Numbered from the stretch's first letter, positions 7,626 through 17,010 are shown. The stretch: 64,000 nt of DNA from Candidatus Nanoarchaeia archaeon (GCA_028718805.1 JAQUKY010000002.1:65424-129423), one strand, 5' to 3'. Notes: generated by a model not told the origin, from the letters alone. A program made the numbers and translations.

Positions 7626-9395
7626 ATGGCAAAAAAAGATAAAAAGAAGAATAAGAATAGAAAAATAAAAACCATTTCTATTAATCCTAAAAATATTCAG
7701 AATAAACCTCTGCTGCCCGATTTTGGGGATAATGAAGAAAGTCAAGCTTCTCCTATTTCCAAACCTTCTGTTAAACTCTCAGATAAGCCTTCTGCTAAAA
7801 CTCCTCTGCCAATAAAAAAATCTGCTAAAGAAAACAAAGAGAAAATTTTAAAGGAGATGACTAAAATAAAAGAAAAGATAAAACAAAAAGAAGAAGAGAA
7901 TTACAGAAAAGGAACTTTAGACAGCTATGAAATAGAGGTAGACAAAGCAAAAGTTAAGGTAGACATAAAAAAAGAAACAGCAGCAATAATTTATAATCTT
8001 TATGTGCCAGAAATAGGAATAGCTACAGCTTCCCTCTTGAATGAAATAAGAAACGAACTTGTTACCGCAACAACGGTTAGCATGAAAGAGATTGCAGATC
8101 CCTCTGCTTTCAAGAGCATTAAAAAAAGATTTATGGATGAAGCGGAAAAACTTATAGAATCAAATCTCCCAGCTTTGAATCCAGGTATGAAGGAGTTTTT
8201 AATTGGGAAACTAATGCAGGATATGCTTGGTTTAGGGGAAATAGAATTTTTGGTTAATGATCCAAATTTAGAGGAAATCGTAATTCCCTCTTCAAAAGAA
8301 CCAATACGGATTTATCATAAAAAATATGGATGGTTGCAGACTAATTTAAAAATAGCAAAAGAAGAGGAGATAGTTAATTATTCAAATATTGTTGCAAGAA
8401 GAGTAGGAAGGCAGATAACAGTATTAACTCCGTTATTAGATGCCCATCTGGTAACAGGAGATAGGGTAAACTCAATCCTTTATCCAATAGCAACCAAAGG
8501 AAACACTATAACAATCAGAAAATTTGCAAGAGACCCTTATACAATTATCGATTTAATAGCAAACAAAACCTGTGATATAGATGTTGCAACTATGTTATGG
8601 CTTGCCATTGAATATGAGATGAATGTTCTTATTTCTGGCGGAACAGCTTCAGGAAAAACAGTTCTTTTAAATGCCTGCATGCCGTTTATTCCCCCTAATC
8701 ACAGGATAATCAGTGTTGAAGATACAAGGGAATTAATGCTTCCTGATTTTTTGTACTGGTGTCCTCTTGTTACAAGAACTCCAAACCCAGAAGGAAAAGG
8801 AGAAGTTACTATGCTGCAGCTTCTTATTAACTGTCTTAGAATGAGGCCGGATAGAATAATTTTAGGTGAAATGAGAAGGCAGGAAGAGGCAATGGTTTTA
8901 TTTGAAGCAATGCATACTGGACATTCTGTTTATGCAACTGTTCACGCAGATTCAGCAGCAGAAACAATTTCTAGATTAACAAATCCACCATTAAATATCC
9001 CTCCTAATTTATTGAAAGCAGTTAATCTAAATGTTGTTATGTTCAGGGATAGAAAAAGAGGGTTAAGAAGAATCTCGCAGGTTGCGGAATTCCAGACAAA
9101 TGAAGACAAGGCAGAGCCTAATATAATCTATAGATGGATTCCTGAACAGGACAAAACAATAAAACATTCAGAATCTTCAAGATTCTTTGAAGATATAAGT
9201 AGAAATACTGGAATGTCCGAGGAAGAATTAAATAAAGACCTAGAAGAAAAAAAGAAGATTTTGTCTTTTTTAGTCAAAAATAAGACCAGGGATTTAAACG
9301 AGTTTGGGAAAGTAATGAACATTTACTACACAAACAGAGAGATGTTAATGGAAGCTGTTAGAAAGGAAAACATAAAAATGATTCTGGAGGAATAG
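7626..9395 (+). CDS. Type II/IV secretion (TadA/GspE-like) pilus assembly ATPase
   Basis: 590 residues. After a Lys-rich disordered N-terminus of about 100 residues comes the archaeal GspE-like core. It has Walker A GGTASGKT (about 338-345), the Asp box SVEDTREL, Walker B RIILGEMRR (about 409) and the His box HSVYATVHADS (about 434). Hexameric ATPases of this family power pilus or archaellum assembly at the cytoplasmic membrane. It is followed after 2 nt by two TadC-like platform proteins, the normal ATPase-platform order. The ATG at 7626 is chosen over an adjacent TTG at 7620. Confidence 0.93.
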   Translation: MAKKDKKKNKNRKIKTISINPKNIQNKPLLPDFGDNEESQASPISKPSVKLSDKPSAKTPLPIKKSAKENKEKILKEMTKIKEKIKQKEEENYRKGTLDSYEIEVDKAKVKVDIKKETAAIIYNLYVPEIGIATASLLNEIRNELVTATTVSMKEIADPSAFKSIKKRFMDEAEKLIESNLPALNPGMKEFLIGKLMQDMLGLGEIEFLVNDPNLEEIVIPSSKEPIRIYHKKYGWLQTNLKIAKEEEIVNYSNIVARRVGRQITVLTPLLDAHLVTGDRVNSILYPIATKGNTITIRKFARDPYTIIDLIANKTCDIDVATMLWLAIEYEMNVLISGGTASGKTVLLNACMPFIPPNHRIISVEDTRELMLPDFLYWCPLVTRTPNPEGKGEVTMLQLLINCLRMRPDRIILGEMRRQEEAMVLFEAMHTGHSVYATVHADSAAETISRLTNPPLNIPPNLLKAVNLNVVMFRDRKRGLRRISQVAEFQTNEDKAEPNIIYRWIPEQDKTIKHSESSRFFEDISRNTGMSEEELNKDLEEKKKILSFLVKNKTRDLNEFGKVMNIYYTNREMLMEAVRKENIKMILEE

Positions 9396-9397
9396 AA

Positions 9398-10279
9398 ATG
9401 AAATTTCAGATCCCCCTAACTTTTTCAGAGATAGAAAAACTAAAAATAAGGTCAAGATTTATCGCTTCTCATATAAAATATAAACCTAAATCAAAATTAG
9501 AAGAAAACTTAAAAAATTCGGGCATTGATATTTCTAGGGAAGAATATATTGCCATCTGCATTAATACCTTTTTTGTCATTTTTATAATACTGTTTGTAGT
9601 TTCGTCAACAGTTTTGATTTTCTTAAACATTAAATATTTCTATTTTCTTGGTTTTATTTTTTCACTTTTATTTTCTGCATTTGTTTTTTTTAGCCAGATA
9701 GTTTATCCAAGAATTTATGTTATGAGAAGAGAAAAGAATATAGAAAAAAATTTAATTCCTGCATTGCAGGATATATTAATACAGCTATCATCAGGTGTTC
9801 CGTTGTTTAGCGTTCTTGTTAATATTTCTTCTGCGGATTATGGAGAATTAAGTGTTGAATTTAAAAAAGCAGTAAGAAGAATAAGTGCAGGTTCTCCAGA
9901 GCAGGAGGTTTTAGAGGGTCTTTCAAAAACAAATCCCTCAACATTCTTTAAGAGAACTTTATGGCAGATTAGTAATGGCATGAATGCAGGAAGCGACATG
10001 ACTTTTGTTGTTGAAGATAGTGTTAAATCTTTAAATGAAGAGCAGATGATTCAGATTCAGAATTATGGAAACAAGTTAAATCCTCTTATTGTTTTTTATA
10101 TGTTAATTGCAGTAATAATTCCTGCGTTATCAATCACTTTTTTGACAATTATATCCTCTATGGTAAACTTATCAAGATTCACAACAATAATTCTTTTCGT
10201 AGGGTTATTCATTTTTGTTATTTTAATGCAGATAATGTTTTTAGGTTTGATAAAATCCAGGAGGCCAAGTTTGATGTAG
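9398..10279 (+). CDS. TadC/GspF-like pilus platform membrane protein 1
   Basis: 293 residues. Two adjacent N-terminal membrane segments (about 49-75 and 78-100), a cytoplasmic T2SF-type helical domain (IEKNLIPALQDILIQLSSGV, the family's typical start) and two C-terminal membrane segments (about 228-250, 258-282). This is the inner-membrane platform for the pilus ATPase. It begins 2 nt after the ATPase stop and ends 1 nt before the second platform gene, so the three are one operon. Confidence 0.88.
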   Translation: MKFQIPLTFSEIEKLKIRSRFIASHIKYKPKSKLEENLKNSGIDISREEYIAICINTFFVIFIILFVVSSTVLIFLNIKYFYFLGFIFSLLFSAFVFFSQIVYPRIYVMRREKNIEKNLIPALQDILIQLSSGVPLFSVLVNISSADYGELSVEFKKAVRRISAGSPEQEVLEGLSKTNPSTFFKRTLWQISNGMNAGSDMTFVVEDSVKSLNEEQMIQIQNYGNKLNPLIVFYMLIAVIIPALSITFLTIISSMVNLSRFTTIILFVGLFIFVILMQIMFLGLIKSRRPSLM

Positions 10280-10280
10280 A

Positions 10281-11219
10281 ATGAGAAATACTATAAAAAA
10301 ATTAGGGACAAAAGCAACAGAAGAGAAAAAATCAGAAAAACAAAAAAGAAAATGGATGATTATAATAGGAATTTTAGTTGGATTGATAGCTAGTTCAACA
10401 TTCTTATTAGTAACAAAAAAAGTGACGATATCTGTTATTATAGTTTTTGGAATCCCAATCTTAACATATGCTTTTTTTTATTTTACAAATAATCTGAAAA
10501 AATACAGAAGAGTTAAAAAAATGGAAGAAGTTTTTCCAGATTTTTTGCAGTTGATGTCAAGTAATCTAAGGGCAGGAATAACCATTGACAGGTCAATGTT
10601 GTTAAGTGTAAGAGAAGAATTTGATCCTTTGGACAAGGAGATTCAGAAAGCAGGAAGGGAAATAGCAACAGGAAAGAGCATGGAAACATCTCTTTTAAAT
10701 ATGGGAGAAAGAATAGGTTCTGAAAAAATACAAAAAACAATCCTATTGATTATTTCTGGAATGAGGGCAGGGGGAAATCTTGCAACCTTATTAGACCAGA
10801 CAGCAACAAACCTCAGAGAAAGTGATTTTATTGAAAAAAAAGCAGCAAGCAGTGTTTTGATGTATGTAATATTCATATTTATAGCAGTTTCAGCAGGGGC
10901 TCCTGCGCTTTTTGCATTATCAACAGTTTTAGTAGAAATTCTTACCACCCTTCTGGCAGGAATTCCTGCTATGGACTCTTCTGTTTCTCTTCCATTTACT
11001 TTATCAACAATAAGCATCTCTGTTAATTTTATAATATATTTTGCATTGACATTTATAGTAGTTATAGATATATTAGCCTCGCTTGTTTTAGGGCTGGTAA
11101 GCAAAGGAGAGGAAAGAGAAGGCATCAAATACCTTCCGGCTATTTTAATAATAAGTCTGGTGATATTTTTTGCTATAAGATTTTTCTTGTCAGGATTTAT
11201 GCAAAGTTTTTTTCAATAA
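10281..11219 (+). CDS. TadC/GspF-like pilus platform membrane protein 2
   Basis: 312 residues. Two N-terminal hydrophobic segments (about 25-43, 49-68), then a T2SF domain starting KKMEEVFPDFLQLMSSNLRA and including SGMRAGGNLATLLDQTATNL. Three further membrane segments lie in the C-terminal half. It is paired with the preceding TadC-like gene, as in TadB/TadC systems, and probably forms a heteromeric platform. Last gene of the ATPase-platform operon; a 171-nt spacer follows. Confidence 0.88.
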   Translation: MRNTIKKLGTKATEEKKSEKQKRKWMIIIGILVGLIASSTFLLVTKKVTISVIIVFGIPILTYAFFYFTNNLKKYRRVKKMEEVFPDFLQLMSSNLRAGITIDRSMLLSVREEFDPLDKEIQKAGREIATGKSMETSLLNMGERIGSEKIQKTILLIISGMRAGGNLATLLDQTATNLRESDFIEKKAASSVLMYVIFIFIAVSAGAPALFALSTVLVEILTTLLAGIPAMDSSVSLPFTLSTISISVNFIIYFALTFIVVIDILASLVLGLVSKGEEREGIKYLPAILIISLVIFFAIRFFLSGFMQSFFQ

Positions 11220-11390
11220 TCTCTTCTTGATAATCTCACAAATGATTTTACTCTTGGGTTTTTGTTCATAAAGCTTGATGCTATTTAATCGCCCTTTCAT
11301 ATTTAGTTCTTGTTTATCATAAATAAGTTAACCATGTCAGTATAAAAATAATTTAGATAGCTTTTTATACTATTTTTTTCTTTAATATTC

Positions 11391-12146
11391 ATGGTTGTAA
11401 AAAAAGCGGCAAAAAAGAAGCCAGAAGTTGTAAAATCAGCTTCCAATGAAGAAAGAATAGCAACAGGTATTAAAAATTTTGATTCGTTAGTTGAAGGAGG
11501 ATTTGAAAAAAATTCAATAAATCTTATAGTTGGAAGCAGCGGTTCTGGAAAATCAATTTTTGCAGTTGAATTTTTAATTGAAGGAATAAAAAAAGGAGAA
11601 AACTGCTTGTATATCACTTTTGAAGAAGGAAAAGACGAGTTTTATGCTAATATGCTTGAATTTGGGTGGGATTTGGCAAAATATGAAAAAGAAGGGAAAT
11701 TCTTCTTTCTAGAATATACCCCTGAAAAAGTCAAAACCATGCTTGAAGAAGGAGGAGGAACAATTGAGAGCGTTGTTCTAACAAAAAACATAAAAAGGAT
11801 AGTAATAGACAGCATTACTTCATTTGAACTATTATTTGAAAAAGAGCTTGAAAAAAGAGAGTCAGCATTATCTTTATTTAATATGCTAAGCAAATGGGAG
11901 TGCACTGCTCTATTAACTTATGAAGGAACTCCTTCTCCAGAAAAAAAAGTTACTTCAAGAGTATTAGATTTTGAATCTGATTCAATAGTTTTGTTATATT
12001 TTATAAGAGAAAAAAAACGAAGAAATAGGTACCTGGAAGTATTGAAAATGAGAGGAACTAAACATTCGCTATCAATATACCCCTTTACAATAGAAAAAAC
12101 AGGAATAATTGTAAGTAATCAGACATATGAAGGAGAGTTGAAATAA
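11391..12146 (+). CDS. KaiC-like RecA-fold ATPase (ArlH/FlaH-like)
   Basis: 251 residues. A Lys/Ala-rich start is followed by a single KaiC domain: RIATGIKNFDSLVEGGFEKN, Walker A GSSGSGKS near residue 53, FEEGKDEF, and Walker B KRIVIDSITS near residue 138. Single-domain KaiC proteins near pilus ATPases include ArlH, which binds the secretion ATPase and platform. The position right after the TadA-TadC-TadC operon supports a similar role. A general KaiC signalling ATPase is the alternative. A TATA-like TTTATACTA lies about 27 nt before the ATG, suggesting a leaderless or nearly leaderless transcript. Confidence 0.85.
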   Translation: MVVKKAAKKKPEVVKSASNEERIATGIKNFDSLVEGGFEKNSINLIVGSSGSGKSIFAVEFLIEGIKKGENCLYITFEEGKDEFYANMLEFGWDLAKYEKEGKFFFLEYTPEKVKTMLEEGGGTIESVVLTKNIKRIVIDSITSFELLFEKELEKRESALSLFNMLSKWECTALLTYEGTPSPEKKVTSRVLDFESDSIVLLYFIREKKRRNRYLEVLKMRGTKHSLSIYPFTIEKTGIIVSNQTYEGELK

Positions 12147-12350
12147 AATTTATTTTTACTAACTTAATTCTGGTAATTTTATAAGCTGTTTTAATATATT
12201 ATGAGTTTTTCATTAAGCTATTCTTCATCACTTAAGCTTATCTCCCTCATCTCATAATCGTCTTTAAGATTATAAATTTTAGAATCCCAATTATTAGTAT
12301 ATAAAAATAAAAAAATTCAAATATAAAAAAATAAAAATAAAAAAATAAAA

Positions 12351-12794
12351 TTAGGGTACTCTTCCAGTGATTGTACCTGTTGTTGTTTGAGCAATTGTTC
12401 CGCTGGTTTTTGTGTAAGTTATTACTATATCTTTCTTAACTTTAGCTCCAGAAATCATATCTCCAGTAGCACCACAAGTTACAGTTATTGTTGAAGTTTT
12501 TCCCCCATCAGCAATAGCAGGGATAGCGCCTGTATTTGTACAACCAGTCACATTAATATCACTTATCGTTATACTCTCACCACCGCCATTTCTTATGACT
12601 AAGTCAATTGCGCCAACTCTTAGGCCGTATTCATCACATCCAAGAGGATTATTGATTACACAACTGTTTGATATGTACTTCCCAGGGCTGAAAACCCCAA
12701 AATATGCAAGAACACCAATAGCAATAACAGCTGCTAAAATAGCCCAGCCATAAGTCATCAAAAACTCCATGGCAGCTTGTCCTTTTTTATTCAT
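12351..12794 (-). CDS. Pilin with class III signal, probable major pilin
   Basis: 147 residues. MNKKGQAAMEFLMTYGWAIL is a textbook archaeal prepilin N-terminus: leader MNKKG, mature QAAMEFL with Glu at +5, and a 20-residue hydrophobic helix. The ectodomain is Gly/Thr/Ile-rich with four Cys, giving possible disulfides, and ends in Thr-rich strands. It has a strong ribosome binding site (AAAAGGAGGTGAG before the ATG), unlike most genes here, consistent with high expression. Separate transcription and small size suggest the major subunit for the nearby machine. Confidence 0.88.
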   Translation of the reverse strand: MNKKGQAAMEFLMTYGWAILAAVIAIGVLAYFGVFSPGKYISNSCVINNPLGCDEYGLRVGAIDLVIRNGGGESITISDINVTGCTNTGAIPAIADGGKTSTITVTCGATGDMISGAKVKKDIVITYTKTSGTIAQTTTGTITGRVP

Positions 12795-12971
12795 TCTCTC
12801 ACCTCCTTTTCACTGTTTTAAACTTAATTTATTTGCTCTGTTTGTATATTATCCAATAGAAATTTTAGTATATAAACATTTCTATATCTTCGAGAAGAAA
12901 TGTTTATTCTTATTAATATTCTGGCCAATAATGCTGTAATTTAAACTAGGAGTTATTACTGATAAAGAATG

Positions 12972-13223
12972 TTAGTCGCCCTTCCATGCAATTGTTAAGC
13001 ATGTTATTATTATAAAGAGTAATGTTATTATAACCGGAAATTTATAAATAAAAAAAGTAATTGGAACAAAAGAAACCGCAATAGCAAAAATCAAACAAAT
13101 AATAGATATAATCATCAATCTCTTCCTCCATTTTTTAATTTCATCCTTGCATAATCTTGCTAATAGCAATCCTGCTGGAAAACCTATTAATAATAGTATC
13201 AAGTAAAGCAAATTCTGTATCAT
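12972..13223 (-). CDS. Small three-TM membrane protein
   Basis: 83 residues with three hydrophobic segments: LLYLILLLIGFPAGLLLA, then a basic cytoplasmic loop (KDEIKKWRKR), IISIICLIFAIAVSFVPI and VIITLLFIIITCLTIAW. No known domain. Hydrophobicity pattern and codon usage look real. It lies alone between the pilin and dtdA and transcribes away from dtdA. Function unknown. Confidence 0.6.
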   Translation of the reverse strand: MIQNLLYLILLLIGFPAGLLLARLCKDEIKKWRKRLMIISIICLIFAIAVSFVPITFFIYKFPVIITLLFIIITCLTIAWKGD

Positions 13224-13289
13224 CTTTTTTATAATACAAACAAGTAAGCACTATTTTTAAATATAACCAATAATCTATAGTAATGAAGA

Positions 13290-13352
13290 TTTGTGATTAA
13301 GAATAAGCAACTCATCTTCAAAATTAAGAATTTAAACATTACGGATACAACA
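13290..13352 (+). promoter_or_regulatory. Recurrent leader motif, copy 3 (upstream of dtdA)
   Basis: Contains AAGCAACTCATCTTCAAA (13306-13323), matching the korA leader (ACTCATCTTCAAAGC) and copy 1. TTTAAAC and ATTACGGATA follow, the latter corresponding to ATTACC[AG]ATA in the pilus ATPase and smc leaders. It ends 6 nt before the ATG at 13359, in sense. Its presence supports the ATG at 13359 over the upstream in-frame GTG. Confidence 0.42.
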
Positions 13353-13358
13353 AGTAAA

Positions 13359-14159
13359 ATGCGCTTCGCAGTAGTATATTCAAAAAAAGATGTTGCTGGA
13401 AAAAACATAGTAGGTCAGTTAAGAAATTTTTATCTTCCTCAGGTTCCAATCATAGAATTAAAAAAAGAAACAGTTTATTCAGAAGATATTTCTGATAAGA
13501 AATATCCTGAATTAAAAAACCCGGACTTTTTGATATTTGCCTCAAAACACAAGTCAGAAAAAGGAAATCCAAGCTTGTCTCTCCATGCCCCAGGAAATTT
13601 CAGGAGTGCTGATTTTGGGGGAAAATTAGGAAGAGTCTGTTCAACATCTGCATCTGTATTAAAATACCTTTTCCAGGAACTCAGCAGCATTGCAAAACAG
13701 GACAAAAATATTGCTGATAAATATCAGATTACAATGGAAGTTACTCATCACGGTCCGCTGATCCGTATTCCATGCTGTTTTATTGAATTAGGAAGCTCAG
13801 AAAATCAATGGAATGATGAAGAAGCTGCTAAGATTATCGCAAAAACAATTGCTTCTTTGCAAGATTACAGGAAAGGAAACTGGATTCCTGCAATAGGCAT
13901 AGGTGGGCCTCATTATTGCCCTAATTTTAACAAAATACAGCTCAGTAGCAGATATGCCCTTTCCCATATAATCGCAGAATATAATCTTCCCTTGACAGAG
14001 TCAATGTTAAAAGAGGCAATAGGAAAAACCTTGGAAACAATTAACACTGCAATAATTGACTGGAAAGGCTGCGGAAATTCAGAAAGCAGGCAGAAAGTTT
14101 TGGATATTATAAAAAAATCAGGACTGGAAATTAAAAGGACGAACGAGATTGAGAAGTAA
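13359..14159 (+). CDS. dtdA: D-aminoacyl-tRNA deacylase (archaeal/plant DTD2 type)
   Basis: 266 residues. The start MRFAVVYSKKDVAGKNI is the canonical family N-terminus. Other hallmarks are FASKHKSEKGNPSLSLHAPG, EVTHHGPLIRIPCCFIELGS and IGIGGPHYCPNF, carrying metal- or substrate-site His residues. The enzyme hydrolyses D-aminoacyl-tRNAs, protecting translation. This is the archaeal/plant type, unrelated to bacterial Dtd1, and is a good archaeal marker. An in-frame GTG at 13293 would translate through the leader motif and is rejected. Confidence 0.93.
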   Translation: MRFAVVYSKKDVAGKNIVGQLRNFYLPQVPIIELKKETVYSEDISDKKYPELKNPDFLIFASKHKSEKGNPSLSLHAPGNFRSADFGGKLGRVCSTSASVLKYLFQELSSIAKQDKNIADKYQITMEVTHHGPLIRIPCCFIELGSSENQWNDEEAAKIIAKTIASLQDYRKGNWIPAIGIGGPHYCPNFNKIQLSSRYALSHIIAEYNLPLTESMLKEAIGKTLETINTAIIDWKGCGNSESRQKVLDIIKKSGLEIKRTNEIEK

Positions 14160-14218
14160 GAAACTCTCAAAACCTATTTAAACAGGTTTAACCTAATTAA
14201 GAATAAAGGAGGTGAAAA

Positions 14219-14488
14219 ATGAAGCTTGATAAGTGTAAAATAGGCCTTATTGTTGGTATATTCTTTGCAGTAGTTCATGCTGTCTGGGCGATTCTTGTAG
14301 GAGTGATCCCGGGAGTTCTGCAAAATTTTCTTGACTGGATTTTTAATCTGCATTTTCTTGAGCCTGTCTGGATTTTAACATCTTTCAACTTACTCAATGC
14401 TGTAATGCTTGTGATAATCACGTTTATTTGTGGTTACATAATTGGATGGGTTTTTGCATTGATTTGGAATTGTCTGGCAAAGAAATAA
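14219..14488 (+). CDS. Small two-TM membrane protein
   Basis: 89 residues with two long hydrophobic spans: KIGLIVGIFFAVVHAVWAIL (8-27) and LLNAVMLVIITFICGYIIGW (about 58-77), with a shorter hydrophobic stretch between. A very strong ribosome binding site (AAAGGAGGTGAAAA directly before the ATG) argues that it is real and well expressed. No recognised family; similar short membrane proteins are frequent in DPANN genomes. Transcribed with dtdA and the transporter; function unknown. Confidence 0.65.
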   Translation: MKLDKCKIGLIVGIFFAVVHAVWAILVGVIPGVLQNFLDWIFNLHFLEPVWILTSFNLLNAVMLVIITFICGYIIGWVFALIWNCLAKK

Positions 14489-14564
14489 TCATTTTCTTTT
14501 TATTCTTTTTTTAATTTTATCCTTGATTGGATATATATTTAAACCAAATTATTTTTATTAAATT

Positions 14565-15428
14565 ATGATAATAGAGGTGAGTGTTTTGTTTGCTTTCGTA
14601 GCAATGTTCTGCTGGGCATTTGGAGATTTTTTTATTCAAAAATGCACAAGAAAAATAGGGGATATAGAATCTTTGGCATATATTGGGGTTATTGGTGCTA
14701 TAATCCTGCTCCCACTTATAGTAAAAGATTTTCACTTATTAACTTCACTTCCAAACCTGCTTTTGTTATTATTTTTAGGGGTTGTAACTTTTATTTCAGC
14801 ATTATTTGATTTTGAAGCTTTGAAAAAAGGAAAACTTTCTGTTGTTGATATAATAATTGAATTAGAGCTTCCTGTAACAATTGTTCTTGGGTTTATATTT
14901 TTCAGAGAGACTCTTTCAGTTCTGCAAATAACAGCTATATGTTTTGTTCTTTTTGGTTTGTTTTTAATGGCAACAAAATCCTTTTCCCATTGGAGAACAA
15001 AAATAGAAAGAGGAGCAATCATAGCATTGATTGCTGCAGTTACAATGGGGTTTGTGAATTTTTTAACAGCTTCTTCTTCAAGACAAATTTCCCCTTTAAT
15101 GGCTATTTGGGTCCCATGGCTGATTTTTACTATAATGTGCCTTGTTTATATATGCAAAAAAGAAGGAACTTTAAGATTTCTAAAAAATGGAATGAAATTT
15201 AAAGGAATAGTCTTGGCAATGGGGATTTTTGACACATTGGCCTGGCTTTTTTATGCCTTTGCAACTTTAAATAATGAGATAGCAATAGTAACAGCAATAA
15301 CAGAATGCTATCCCGCAATTACAATCTTGCTTGGGGTATATATCAACAAGGAAAAAATAGGTTGGCATCAATATCTCGGAGGAGCAGTTGCCCTTATAGC
15401 AAGTATTTCTCTAGCCTTTTTTATATGA
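14565..15428 (+). CDS. EamA-family (DMT superfamily) transporter
   Basis: 287 residues, ten predicted membrane segments arranged as two EamA repeats. The first repeat opens with FAFVAMFCWAFGDFFIQK and the second with GAIIALIAAVTMGFVNFLTA. Each ends with the typical glycine-containing helix (FVLFGLFLMATKS; YLGGAVALIASISLAFF). Drug/metabolite transporters of this group export amino acids, nucleotides or similar small solutes; the substrate cannot be told. A TATA-like TATATATTTAAA lies about 30 nt before the ATG. Convergent with korB, with a 2-nt gap. Confidence 0.9.
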   Translation: MIIEVSVLFAFVAMFCWAFGDFFIQKCTRKIGDIESLAYIGVIGAIILLPLIVKDFHLLTSLPNLLLLLFLGVVTFISALFDFEALKKGKLSVVDIIIELELPVTIVLGFIFFRETLSVLQITAICFVLFGLFLMATKSFSHWRTKIERGAIIALIAAVTMGFVNFLTASSSRQISPLMAIWVPWLIFTIMCLVYICKKEGTLRFLKNGMKFKGIVLAMGIFDTLAWLFYAFATLNNEIAIVTAITECYPAITILLGVYINKEKIGWHQYLGGAVALIASISLAFFI

Positions 15429-15430
15429 CT

Positions 15431-16279
15431 TCATCTCTTCAAATTTTTCCAGCCAACCTTTTTCTTTTTTAATTCAGAAAGCAGATTCCATTTATCATCC
15501 AGGCTTGGCTTCTGGGTTTGATAAAAAATTCCAACAGGAATTTTTCCTTTCTTGTTATTATAATCCCATTCATCAGCCAGGCTTAATGCTTTTTTCATAT
15601 CATCCTTATTATCCTCTGTTTTATAAGTTAATTTTCCAATTTCAATCATATCTGTATTGAACTGTAAGCATGGCTGTATTATCTCAACAAAAGAAAATCC
15701 ATTATGTTTTATAGCCTGCTCTAAAATTCGTGCTGTATTTTCAATATCATTCGAATTAGCTCTTGCAATAAATGTTATTCCAGATGCTAAAGCCAGTTTA
15801 ATAGGATTTATAGGTGTGTTATGCTCTCCCTGAGGTTCTATTTTGCTTTTATATCCTTCCTGAGTTGTCGGAGTTGGCTGTCCTGTTGTAAGAGCAAAAG
15901 CCTGATTGTCATGAACAACTAATGTCATATTAGTGTTAAATCTTCCTGCATGTATAAAATGCTCCATTCCTTCTGAATAAGCATCCCCATCTCCTGAAAA
16001 TCCAATAACTTTTAGGTTTGGATTTCCCAACTTTATTCCAGTAGCTATTGGAATAACTCTGCCATGCAGGCCATAAAATCCTGAAACATTTAAATAATCA
16101 AAAATTTTGGCATGGCATCCTATCCCTGCAACAATTGCAATATCTTCCTGCTTTGTGAATTTCTCATCAATTAATTTAGCCAAAGTTCTTTTCACACTTT
16201 CAAGTATCATGAAATTATAACATCCTGGGCACCAGGTTATTTCAAAATCTGTTCTTAGTCTTTCTTTTGTAGATGTCAT
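15431..16279 (-). CDS. korB: 2-oxoacid:ferredoxin oxidoreductase, beta subunit
   Basis: 282 residues. TWCPGCYNFM, GIGCHAKIFDYL, LHGRVIPIATGIKL and the ThDP/Mg motif GDGDAYSEGMEHFIHAGRFN identify the thiamine diphosphate-binding beta subunit. With the alpha/gamma subunit at 17895-19445 it makes acyl-CoA, CO2 and reduced ferredoxin from a 2-oxoacid and CoA. The exact acid (2-oxoglutarate, pyruvate or branched) is not resolved by sight. It lies 3 nt downstream of the NYN gene, so it is separated from korA by four small genes in the same direction. Confidence 0.9.
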   Translation of the reverse strand: MTSTKERLRTDFEITWCPGCYNFMILESVKRTLAKLIDEKFTKQEDIAIVAGIGCHAKIFDYLNVSGFYGLHGRVIPIATGIKLGNPNLKVIGFSGDGDAYSEGMEHFIHAGRFNTNMTLVVHDNQAFALTTGQPTPTTQEGYKSKIEPQGEHNTPINPIKLALASGITFIARANSNDIENTARILEQAIKHNGFSFVEIIQPCLQFNTDMIEIGKLTYKTEDNKDDMKKALSLADEWDYNNKKGKIPVGIFYQTQKPSLDDKWNLLSELKKKKVGWKNLKR

Positions 16280-16282
16280 TTT

Positions 16283-16876
16283 TTATTTTGAGGGTTTGAT
16301 TAATTTAGACTTATCAAAATCTTCTTTGGTTAATTGGACATATCTCGAAACAGCTTTTAATAATTCATTGCTTCTGGAAAAAGAGCTTTTTCTTTTCTTT
16401 GAATAATAAGTATAAAGAATAGTTTCTATATTCAATTCTTTTAATTTTTTAACTGCTGGAACAAAGTCGCTGTCATTTGCTATTAATATAACTTTTTTCA
16501 CTTCTTTATGTTCTAAAGGGATTGACATTAAATCTATGATAGCAAGTGAATCAACTCCTTTTTGCCCGTATATAAATTTTCCATCTATTTTCAGTCTTTG
16601 GCACCTGCCTTCTCTTATTGAAATAATCTTGTCTTTAGATAATTTATTTTTAAAGTTTCCATATCGATTGTATCTCTCTAATTCTTCTTTAGTTGGGCTG
16701 TTGCTTTGAAATGGCGGGGCTGTATAGTAATACACATGTTCGCAACTAAGCTTTTGCTTTTCAGCTAGATTTTTGGAAAATGTTATTAAATTATATATCA
16801 GGTATTTTCCAGCTCCAAAATATCTGCTTAGCTTTGATAAAAAGCCCGCGTCTATTAAAACAATTGTTTTATTCAT
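16283..16876 (-). CDS. NYN-domain (LabA-like) predicted RNase
   Basis: 197 residues from the ATG at 16876, preceded by GGAGGTTAGA. The NYN/PIN-like acidic residues are visible: IVLIDAGFL at the N-terminus, QKGVDSLAIIDL in the middle and VILIANDSDFVPAVKKLKEL towards the C-terminus. This is the LabA/NYN pattern of D, D and DSD. Family members are metal-dependent ribonucleases. Its ATG overlaps the stop of a 44-codon frame (ATGA), and korB starts 3 nt after its stop, so it sits inside the kor operon. Target RNA unknown. Confidence 0.85.
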   Translation of the reverse strand: MNKTIVLIDAGFLSKLSRYFGAGKYLIYNLITFSKNLAEKQKLSCEHVYYYTAPPFQSNSPTKEELERYNRYGNFKNKLSKDKIISIREGRCQRLKIDGKFIYGQKGVDSLAIIDLMSIPLEHKEVKKVILIANDSDFVPAVKKLKELNIETILYTYYSKKRKSSFSRSNELLKAVSRYVQLTKEDFDKSKLIKPSK

Positions 16877-17010
16877 TATTCTAACCTCCATAAAGTATTC
16901 ATAGAAATATAATAAAAGCAATCATCCGGCAACCCTTGCGGATCACCGGGGTGTATGTTAATATTAATAATTTTGCAGAGTTTATAAAGTTTATCCTTTT
17001 TGTTTGTCAT
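16876..17010 (-). CDS. 44-residue small protein, coupled on both sides
   Basis: Starts at an ATG that overlaps the cupin stop (ATGA) and ends with a TGA that overlaps the NYN start (ATGA). Such double coupling is typical of real genes. The product begins MTNKKDKLYKLCKI and contains HPGDPQGLPDDC. No domain recognised. The cupin gene begins with the similar MTNKNKIYI, so the starts may be related by duplication. It may only serve to carry ribosomes through to the NYN gene. Confidence 0.4.
   Translation of the reverse strand: MTNKKDKLYKLCKIININIHPGDPQGLPDDCFYYISMNTLWRLE

Noticed and set aside
11220..11390. Spacer upstream of the KaiC-like gene tested for a leader motif
   Set aside because: Only AAAGCTT and a loose TTTAATCG are shared; the loop core CTCATCT is missing.
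12195..12295. Possible eighth copy of the leader motif
   Set aside because: It shares TAAGCTTATC and CTCATCTCA, but no gene follows in that direction, so I did not annotate it as a leader.
12290..12350. AT-only repeats of the form AAAAATAAAAAAAT after the KaiC-like gene
   Set aside because: Low-complexity sequence typical of terminators in AT-rich genomes; not a structured repeat or CRISPR.
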